A stretch of 8,946 bases of DNA from positions 1 through 8,946 of the forward strand of contig USHT01000034.1 in the NCBI GenBank assembly GCA_900554455.1. The letters are read 5' to 3'. Below are positions 3,677 to 8,946 of this stretch, one piece after another. The translations under genes and the position numbers were made by a program. A model generated the notes under the pieces. It did not search any database, was not told the origin of the DNA, and saw only the letters and a list, made by a program, of their open reading frames with translations. This stretch comes from an uncultured Collinsella sp. GTDB taxonomy: Bacteria; Actinomycetota; Coriobacteriia; Coriobacteriales; Coriobacteriaceae. The first letter of the stretch is position 1. Every line of letters begins with the position of its first letter.

Positions 3677-6079
3677 ATGCCGAGCAAAATCGAAAAAAAG
3701 CAAGCCGCCGCAAAGCTGAGCAAACCGCCGCGCGACTTCTCGTACACGCAAAACCGAGAGCTCAGCTGGCTACGCTTTGACAACCGCGTGCTCGACGAAG
3801 CCTTCGACGAAACCGTTCCGCTGTTCGAGCGTCTAAAGTTCGTGTCGATTTTCGAGTCCAACCTCGACGAGTTCCTTATGGTGCGCGTGGGCGGCCTGTC
3901 CGATCTGGCGGAGCTCAAAAAACAACCTGTCGACAACAAGAGCAATATGACCGCCTCCGAACAGGTCGATGCTGTCATGGCCGAAATGCCCGGGCTCCTT
4001 ACCCGTTGGGAGTCCATCTTTAAGAGCATCGAGGGCAAGCTCGACACCTTGGGCGTTCACCGCGCCCGCATCGATTCGCTTACGCCCGAGGAGCGCACCT
4101 TTGTAACCCGCTACTTCCAGGCCTACGTGTCACCGGTCATCTCGCCGCTGGTCATCGATCCTCGCCACCCCTTCCCCAACCTGCGCAATGGCGCGCTCTA
4201 TCTGGCCTGTGGTCTGGACGGCGCCACCGACGAGGAGAGCCTGCTGGGCCTTATCGAGATTCCCGCCTCGATGAACCGCGTGGTCGAGATCCCCTCGCCC
4301 ACCGGCACCTACTCCTACATCTTGCTCGAGGACGTCATCCTCGCCTGCCTGGACAGCTGCTTTGGCTCCTATAAGCCGCTGGATCGTGCGCTGATCCGCG
4401 TCACCCGCAACGCTGACATCGATCCGGACGGCGAGGGCGTCGAGGAGGAAGAGGACTACCGCCAGCACATGAAGCGCATTCTCAAGAAGCGCCTGCGCCT
4501 GCAGCCGGTAGTGCTCGCGGTCTCGGGATCGCTCGAGAAGGCGACGCTCAAGACTATCCGCAAGGCGCTCGAGCTTTCGCGTCGCTCGGTCTTTACCTGC
4601 GATATCCCGCTCAACCTGGGCTACGTCTTTGGCATTGAGGGCAAGATTCCCGAGCACCTGCGCAACGAGCTGCTCTTTACGCCGTTTAGGCCGCAGCCCA
4701 ATCCCACCATCGACATGACCCGCTCCATCCGCGAGCAGGTGCTGCAGCACGACAAGCTGCTCTTTTATCCCTACGAGGCCATGAACCCCTTCCTGGATCT
4801 GGTGCACGAGGCCGCCTACGACCCCGAGTGCATCTCGCTGCGCATCACGCTCTACCGCGTGGCCAAGCAGAGCCGCCTGTGCGAGTCGCTGATCGATGCT
4901 GCCGAGAACGGCAAAGAGGTCACGGTGCTCATGGAACTTCGTGCCCGCTTTGACGAGCAGAACAACATCGAGTGGGCCGAGCGTCTGGAAGAGGCAGGCT
5001 GCACCGTCATCTATGGTTCCGAGGGCTTTAAATGCCACTCAAAGATCTGCCAGCTCACCTATCGCGAGGGCATGGCGCTCACCCGCCTCACGCTTTTGGG
5101 CACCGGCAACTTTAACGAGAAGACGGCCAAACTCTACAGCGACTTTATGCTCATGACAGCCCATCCCGGCATCGGTGAAGACGCCAACCTGTTCTTCCGC
5201 AATCTGTCGCTGGGCAACCTGCGCGGCGACTACCGCTTCCTGGGTGTGGCGCCCGTCGGACTGAAACCGCTCATCATGCGCGGGCTTGACCGCGAGATTC
5301 AGCGCGCCCTTGCCGGCGAGCCCGCCCGCGTGTTCTTTAAGCTCAACTCGCTGACCGACCGCGAGGTCATCGACAAGATCGCCGAGGCATCGTGTGCCGG
5401 CGTGCGCGTAGACATGATCATCCGCGGCATCTCGTGCCTCAAGCCCGGTGTTCCGGGCAAGACCGAGAACGTGCATGTCCGCTCCATCGTCGGACGCTTT
5501 TTGGAGCACGCGCGCGTCTATGCTTTCGGCGTGGACTCGGACATGATTTACCTGAGCTCGGCAGACATGATGACGCGCAACACCGAGCACCGCGTGGAGA
5601 TTGCCTTCCCCGTGCTCGACCCCACCTGCCGCGCCCTAGTGCACGAGTACATGGGCATGCAGCTGCGCGACAACGTGAAGGCCCGCAGCCTCACGAGCGA
5701 CGGCACCTGGGTCCCCGTGGAGCGTGCAGAGGGTGAGAAACCCTTCAACTCACAGGAAGCCCTGCTGGAGCGCGCCTATCGCAACGCCGAGGCCGCGCCC
5801 GAGCCCGTCATTGAGGCGGAACCTGCCTCCGAGGCCGAGCCGCAGCCAGTAGCACCCAAGGTCCAAGAGGTCCAGGCGACTGTCATTGAGCCCGAGCCTG
5901 CACCTGCACCTCAGCCCGAGCCGCAGGTCACCAAGCCCGTATCCGAGACGAGCACCCGTCGCGATAAGCCCGCCGGCAAGACCAAGGTCATCGAGCGCCA
6001 TCGCCCCGGTCGCGTGCGCATAGGCCTGGGCCTGATCGGCCTGGGTCTTAAGACGCTCATTACCGGCAAGACGAAATAG
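3677..6079 (+). CDS. ppk1: Polyphosphate kinase (PPK1) with an extended Glu/Pro-rich C-terminus
   Basis: An 800-residue PPK1, which reversibly polymerises the ATP gamma-phosphate into inorganic polyphosphate and is usually membrane-peripheral. The N-domain shows NRELSW (26-31) and SNLDEFLMVRV (61-71), then HPFPNLRNGALYLA and the ATP-binding/phospholipase-D-like core. The core contains FKCHSK with the phosphorylated His454, GTGNFNEKTA (475-484), LEHARVY with His611, and YLSSADMMTRN (625-635). The catalytic core ends near residue 660. A tail follows: Glu/Pro/Ala-rich from about 704 to 763, then basic residues and a Gly/Leu-rich hydrophobic end. E. coli PPK1 has 688 residues, so most of the extra length is this tail. 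The ATG at 3677 is preferred over 3671 because GGACAG ends 6 nt before it and directly abuts the other. The gene diverges from arcA and ends in its own terminator, so it is probably monocistronic. Confidence 0.96.
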   Translation: MPSKIEKKQAAAKLSKPPRDFSYTQNRELSWLRFDNRVLDEAFDETVPLFERLKFVSIFESNLDEFLMVRVGGLSDLAELKKQPVDNKSNMTASEQVDAVMAEMPGLLTRWESIFKSIEGKLDTLGVHRARIDSLTPEERTFVTRYFQAYVSPVISPLVIDPRHPFPNLRNGALYLACGLDGATDEESLLGLIEIPASMNRVVEIPSPTGTYSYILLEDVILACLDSCFGSYKPLDRALIRVTRNADIDPDGEGVEEEEDYRQHMKRILKKRLRLQPVVLAVSGSLEKATLKTIRKALELSRRSVFTCDIPLNLGYVFGIEGKIPEHLRNELLFTPFRPQPNPTIDMTRSIREQVLQHDKLLFYPYEAMNPFLDLVHEAAYDPECISLRITLYRVAKQSRLCESLIDAAENGKEVTVLMELRARFDEQNNIEWAERLEEAGCTVIYGSEGFKCHSKICQLTYREGMALTRLTLLGTGNFNEKTAKLYSDFMLMTAHPGIGEDANLFFRNLSLGNLRGDYRFLGVAPVGLKPLIMRGLDREIQRALAGEPARVFFKLNSLTDREVIDKIAEASCAGVRVDMIIRGISCLKPGVPGKTENVHVRSIVGRFLEHARVYAFGVDSDMIYLSSADMMTRNTEHRVEIAFPVLDPTCRALVHEYMGMQLRDNVKARSLTSDGTWVPVERAEGEKPFNSQEALLERAYRNAEAAPEPVIEAEPASEAEPQPVAPKVQEVQATVIEPEPAPAPQPEPQVTKPVSETSTRRDKPAGKTKVIERHRPGRVRIGLGLIGLGLKTLITGKTK

Positions 6080-6081
6080 TC

Positions 6082-6106
6082 GTTTGTAGAAGCAGTTTGT
6101 AGAAGC
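6082..6106 (+). repeat. Short tandem duplication after the ppk stop
   Basis: GTTTGTAGAAGC occurs at 6082-6093 and again at 6095-6106, a 13-bp period, directly after the ppk stop codon. The second unit runs into the terminator stem. It looks like a recent slippage duplication without a clear function. Confidence 0.8.
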
Positions 6107-6146
6107 GCCCCGCATTTGAGGAAAGCCTCGGATGCGGGGCGCTTTT
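6103..6146 (+). terminator. Rho-independent terminator of ppk
   Basis: AAGCGCCCCGCAT (6103-6115) pairs with ATGCGGGGCGCTT (6132-6144). The inner GAGG/CCTC pairing (6118-6121 with 6126-6129) leaves a small loop, and TTTT (6143-6146) follows the stem. It lies about 25 bp past the ppk stop, making it the clear end of the ppk transcript and separating it from the methyltransferase gene. Confidence 0.92.
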
Positions 6147-6192
6147 CCCTGCTACCATGGTGCGAACAACAATGCGAATGACAGGCAGGAAT

Positions 6193-7506
6193 ATGAAGCT
6201 CACTATAGAATCGATGACCTACGGCGCCGACGGGCTGGCGCACGCCGACAACGGCAAGGCCGTCTTTGTGCAGGGCGCCGTGGCAGGCGACACCGTCGAG
6301 GCCGAGGTCGTACAGGACGGCAAGTCGTTCATGCGTGCCCGCACCACCGAGATTCTGGAGCCAAGCCCCGATCGCATTCAGCCTCCCTGCCCCTTCGTGG
6401 GCATCTGCGGCGGCTGCTCGTGGGGCAATCTCTCACGCACGGCACAGCTCGCCGCCAAGGAGCAAAACCTGCGCTCCACGCTCGAGCGCATCGGCAAGTT
6501 CGCTCCTGAGCAGGTCGATGAGTTGCTACAGCCCATCTGCCACACCAAGGACGACTGGGGCTACCGCAATAAAATCGAGCTCGAACCGACCGTCGTCAAC
6601 GGTCGCGTGCGCCTTGGCATGCACGGTGTCGACCCCAGCAAAATCGTGACCGTCGATACGTGCCCGCTGTTCGATAAGCGCTTCCCGAAGGCGCTCAAAT
6701 CGGTCGTCGGCGCGCTCAACTATCTGAGCGGCAGCCACGACCTGGGCCTCGAACGCGTGGGCATTCGCGCCTCGCGCCGCACCAAGGCGCTCGAGGTCGC
6801 TCTCTGGACGCCTACGGGCTCCTTCCCGCGCTCGCAGGTCTCCCGCGTGCTGGCAGACGCCGCTCATCCCACGAGCATCGTGCGCGTGATGAGCAAGGGC
6901 GAAAAGAAGGCCCGCCGTGTCTCCAAGGTCGAAATGCTCGCCGGAGAGGGCTCATGGACCGAGAATATCGCCGAGGGTCAGATGCGCTTGTCTGCCCCGT
7001 CTTTTTTCCAGGTCAACACCAAGGGTGCCGAGATTTTGATCGATCTTGTCATGGAAGCGCTCGACCCGCAGGAAGACGAGCTTGCCGTGGACCTGTACTG
7101 CGGTGCCGGCACCTTTACCCTGCCGCTCGCCCGCCGCTGCGACTTTGTCGCTGCCGTCGAGGCCTACGGCCCCGCCGTGCGCGACCTACGCCGTAACCTG
7201 GAAATCAACAAGCTTGATAACGTCGACGTCATTGGCGGAGACGCGGTGCGCGAGTTCCCCGACCAGGATGCCGACATCTTGGTGGTCGACCCGCCGCGCG
7301 CAGGCCTCGCCCCCGAGGCGATCGGCCTTATCGCCAGCACGAGTGCCCGCGATGTCGCCTACGTGAGCTGCGACCCGGCCACCCTGGCGCGCGATCTCAA
7401 ACGCTTTGTCGAAGAAGGCACCTTCTCCCCCGTAAAGATCACGCCAGTCGACCTGTTCCCACAAACCTTCCACTGCGAGACCGTCGTCCACCTTAGGCGC
7501 AACTAG
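6193..7506 (+). CDS. rlmD: 23S rRNA (uracil-5-)-methyltransferase, RumA/RlmD type
   Basis: A 437-residue SAM-dependent RNA m5U methyltransferase. Residues 1-58 form a TRAM RNA-binding domain. An Fe-S cluster motif C-x5-C-x2-C (Cys66, Cys72, Cys75), with Cys157 as fourth ligand, is typical of RumA-type enzymes and absent from TrmA. The methyltransferase domain has FFQVN (271-275), the SAM loop DLYCGAG (300-306), DPPR (366-369), the nucleophile Cys393 (VSCDPATLARD) and Glu429 (HCET). The start at 6193 was chosen because the TRAM domain begins there and AGGCAGGA lies just upstream. The ATG at 6157 sits only 11 nt beyond the ppk terminator U-tract. The exact uridine or uridines (U1939, U747 or both) cannot be read from sequence; Gram-positive relatives can modify both. 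A weak TACCAT -10 box at 6152-6157 may start its transcript. Confidence 0.9.
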   Translation: MKLTIESMTYGADGLAHADNGKAVFVQGAVAGDTVEAEVVQDGKSFMRARTTEILEPSPDRIQPPCPFVGICGGCSWGNLSRTAQLAAKEQNLRSTLERIGKFAPEQVDELLQPICHTKDDWGYRNKIELEPTVVNGRVRLGMHGVDPSKIVTVDTCPLFDKRFPKALKSVVGALNYLSGSHDLGLERVGIRASRRTKALEVALWTPTGSFPRSQVSRVLADAAHPTSIVRVMSKGEKKARRVSKVEMLAGEGSWTENIAEGQMRLSAPSFFQVNTKGAEILIDLVMEALDPQEDELAVDLYCGAGTFTLPLARRCDFVAAVEAYGPAVRDLRRNLEINKLDNVDVIGGDAVREFPDQDADILVVDPPRAGLAPEAIGLIASTSARDVAYVSCDPATLARDLKRFVEEGTFSPVKITPVDLFPQTFHCETVVHLRRN

Positions 7507-7547
7507 CCGCTTAATCATTGCTCAGAAAATCATTGGGAAATCGAGCG

Positions 7548-7575
7548 TGGCAAGCGGAGGTCTTCGGGGTATAAG
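7548..7575 (+). promoter_or_regulatory. Candidate promoter of the DJ-1/maf pair
   Basis: TATAAG (7570-7575) lies 16 bp after TGGCAA (7548-7553), in the 105-bp gap between the methyltransferase stop and the DJ-1 start. The -10 is good and the -35 poor. No convincing terminator follows the methyltransferase (only CCGCTT/AAGCGG at 7507/7552 with a 39-nt loop), so readthrough may also feed the downstream pair. Confidence 0.35.
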
Positions 7576-7611
7576 ACGGCTAATTGTATGCCGCCTATGA
7601 AAGGAACCCTC

Positions 7612-8154
7612 ATGCCCAGCGTTGCCGTTCTCGCCGCCGATGGCTTTGAAACTATTGAATGCTTAACCATGGTCGATGTCATGCGTCGCGGCGGCGTGCG
7701 TGCCACGCTCGTCTCGATTATGCCCACGCGTGAGGTCGTAAGCTCGCTGCAGATCCCCGTGACCTGCGATGCACTCTTTGATGAGATCAACTTTGACGAG
7801 TACGACTGCGTCGTGCTGCCCGGCGGCCTACCCGGTGCCACCAACCTGCGCGCCGATCAGCGCGTCTGCGACGTGGTCTGCGAGTTCGCCGCGACCAAGC
7901 ACGTCGCCGCCATCTGCGCTGCCCCGTTTATCCTGGGCGAGCTCGACCTGCTCGAGGGGCGCCACGCCACGTGCTTCCCTGGCTTTGAGAAAAGCTTCCC
8001 CGAAGGCGCCTATACCGGCGAGAAGGTTACGCAAGACGGCAACATTATCACCGCTAGCGGCATGGCCCAGTCGCTCCCCTTTGCGCTTGAGCTGCTGCGC
8101 ACGCTCGCCGGCGACAAGGCCGTCGAGAAAGTCGCCGAGGGCATTCAGCTATGA
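7612..8154 (+). CDS. DJ-1/PfpI family protein
   Basis: A 180-residue cytoplasmic protein of the DJ-1/ThiJ/YajL branch. The family includes stress-protective chaperones and enzymes acting on glyoxal- or methylglyoxal-derived adducts. Diagnostic residues are Glu16 in GFETIE, corresponding to DJ-1 Glu18; GGLPGATNLR (71-80); and the nucleophile-elbow Cys102 in AAICAAPF, corresponding to DJ-1 Cys106. The ASGMAQSLPFALELL region also aligns with DJ-1. The start at 7612 is favoured over the upstream in-frame ATG at 7588 by AAGGA 6 nt before it and because the first beta strand (SVAVLAADGFE) begins there. The stop overlaps the start of maf (ATGA at 8151-8154), so the two are probably translationally coupled. 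The exact activity cannot be assigned. Confidence 0.9.
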   Translation: MPSVAVLAADGFETIECLTMVDVMRRGGVRATLVSIMPTREVVSSLQIPVTCDALFDEINFDEYDCVVLPGGLPGATNLRADQRVCDVVCEFAATKHVAAICAAPFILGELDLLEGRHATCFPGFEKSFPEGAYTGEKVTQDGNIITASGMAQSLPFALELLRTLAGDKAVEKVAEGIQL

Positions 8155-8732
8155 TTCTGGCTTCGCAATCACCGCGCCGCATCGAGTTGATGCGCGAGGC
8201 GGACTATGACATTCGCATCATTCCTGCCGATATCGACGAAACGCCGTTTGATGGCGAGGCCCCGCTTACGCTCGTTGAACGCTTAGCACGCGCAAAAGCC
8301 GCCGCCGTTGCCGCCGAGCATGCCGAGCCCAATGAGTTGACGGTCGCGGCCGACACCATCGTCACCTTTGACGGCAAGATTCTGGGCAAGCCGGCAACCG
8401 AGGACGAGGCGCGCACCATGCTCCGTGAGCTTTCGGGCCGCACGCACCAGGTCGCAACCGGCGTCTGCATCGTTAAGGCAGGCGATACGGCCGCCCCGCA
8501 TGCCGCCGAAAGCCTGTCCTTTGTCGATGTGACCGACGTGACGTTCTACGAGCTCACCGACGAGCAGATCGAGCACTACGTCGCCTCGGGTGAGCCCATG
8601 GACAAGGCCGGCGCCTACGGCATTCAGGGCACAGGAGGACGCATGCTCGTGCACGATATTTCGGGCGACTTCTATAACGTAGTGGGCCTACCCATCGCCC
8701 GCGTCGCGCGCGCGATTCAAAAACTCTCGTAA
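8151..8732 (+). CDS. maf: Maf family nucleoside triphosphate pyrophosphatase
   Basis: A 193-residue Maf/Ham1-superfamily enzyme that splits non-canonical or excess nucleoside triphosphates to monophosphate and pyrophosphate. Family signatures run in order: LASQSPRR (3-10), ADTIV (67-71, catalytic Asp68), ILGKPATEDEA (77-87), HQVATGV (99-105), GEPMDKAGAYGIQG (147-160) and GDFYNVVGLP (172-181). The YGIQG glutamine (Gln159) resembles the YhdE-type dTTP/UTP pyrophosphatases rather than the YceF type; this subfamily call is moderately sure. The ATG overlaps the DJ-1 stop by 4 bp, and GAGGG lies about 8 nt upstream inside that gene. No terminator is seen right after the stop. Confidence 0.95.
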   Translation: MILASQSPRRIELMREADYDIRIIPADIDETPFDGEAPLTLVERLARAKAAAVAAEHAEPNELTVAADTIVTFDGKILGKPATEDEARTMLRELSGRTHQVATGVCIVKAGDTAAPHAAESLSFVDVTDVTFYELTDEQIEHYVASGEPMDKAGAYGIQGTGGRMLVHDISGDFYNVVGLPIARVARAIQKLS

Positions 8733-8739
8733 TTGCATC

Positions 8740-8769
8740 TGGCACTGGGTATCCCCCGGCGCCTACAAT
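8740..8769 (+). promoter_or_regulatory. Candidate promoter of the P1 peptidase gene
   Basis: TACAAT (8764-8769), five of six matches to the -10 consensus, lies 18 bp after TGGCAC (8740-8745). It is in the 101-bp gap after maf, about 65 bp before the next start codon. TGGCA also occupies the -35 position of the candidate promoter upstream of the DJ-1 gene, a small coincidence that may reflect local sigma-factor preference. Confidence 0.4.
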
Positions 8770-8833
8770 TTTGGCGTACCGTACGGATCCCGACCGGGCA
8801 CAAGGCGCGGCGGAAAACCGATAGGAGTTAAAC

Positions 8834-8946
8834 ATGGATACACTGCTCGAGGCCATTGACGTCTGCGATATCGATGGCTTTTGCTATGGCAACTATACGG
8901 ACGAGGAGGCCGGCACCGGTTGCACCGTAATCGTGGCGCCCGAGGG
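8834..8946 (+). CDS. Probable P1 family (DmpA-like) peptidase, 5' end only
   Basis: Thirty-seven codons are visible before the window ends. ATAGGAG lies 6 nt before the ATG, a strong ribosome binding site. The peptide reads GFCYGNYTDEEAGTG then CTVIVAPEG, which fits the N-terminal pattern of P1 family (peptidase S58, L-aminopeptidase/D-esterase DmpA) proteins: a G-x-x-x-G-N/H-x-T/Q-D motif, then GTGCTVI and PEG. These enzymes are self-cleaving N-terminal nucleophile hydrolases. The nucleophile region lies beyond the window, so activity and length cannot be checked. The assignment rests on this short signature. Confidence 0.65.
   Translation, partial: MDTLLEAIDVCDIDGFCYGNYTDEEAGTGCTVIVAPE

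Noticed and set aside
4130..5038. Minus-strand open frame (302 codons) inside ppk
   Set aside because: It overlaps the conserved PPK1 core; the translation is rich in Leu/Val/Gly/Asp without motifs, as expected of an antisense shadow.
7507..7557. CCGCTT/AAGCGG inverted repeat as terminator of the methyltransferase gene
   Set aside because: Six pairs around a 39-nt loop and no U-tract make a stable terminator unlikely.

Overview
The window looks like chromosomal DNA of a gut actinomycete of the class Coriobacteriia, most like Collinsella. This is inferred from GC-rich coding DNA set between distinctly AT-rich intergenic regions, and from the gene set: arginine deiminase, a long PPK1, a RumA-type methyltransferase, DJ-1, Maf and a P1 peptidase. 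I could not run a taxonomic search, so the genus is a guess. I see no mobile elements, CRISPR arrays, rRNA or tRNA genes.

Left part (1-3270, all genes on the minus strand): an arginine-catabolism locus. A complete arginine deiminase gene (arcA, 1879-3120) is followed, past a strong stem-loop, by a fold-type I aminotransferase (605-1729) that resembles the ArcT accessory gene of other arc clusters. A bidirectional terminator (517-555) follows. The left edge then holds the first ten codons of a second arcA copy (1-31). The two arcA copies share 55 identical bases across their start codons, and the same promoter layout. In each, two CCGTTC units sit exactly 21 bp apart and exactly 33 bp upstream of a TATAAA/TATAAC -10 box. 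Each transcript also begins with a leader of about 75 nt whose two hairpins differ in sequence but keep their place.

Middle (3270-6150): about 550 bp of mostly AT-rich DNA separates arcA from the divergent ppk gene. PPK1 is full length and carries an unusual Glu/Pro-rich tail of about 95 residues ending in a basic, Gly/Leu-rich segment. A strong terminator closes the gene.

Right part (6193-8946, plus strand): a TRAM-domain, Fe-S 23S rRNA (uracil-5-)-methyltransferase; a DJ-1/PfpI-family gene overlapping a Maf nucleotide pyrophosphatase gene by 4 bp; and the start of a probable P1-family (DmpA-like) peptidase. These are housekeeping, nucleotide-sanitation and stress functions.

The most interesting material is non-coding: the duplicated arcA control region with its helically phased operator and structured leader, plus an orphan third copy of the phased repeat at 409-438.
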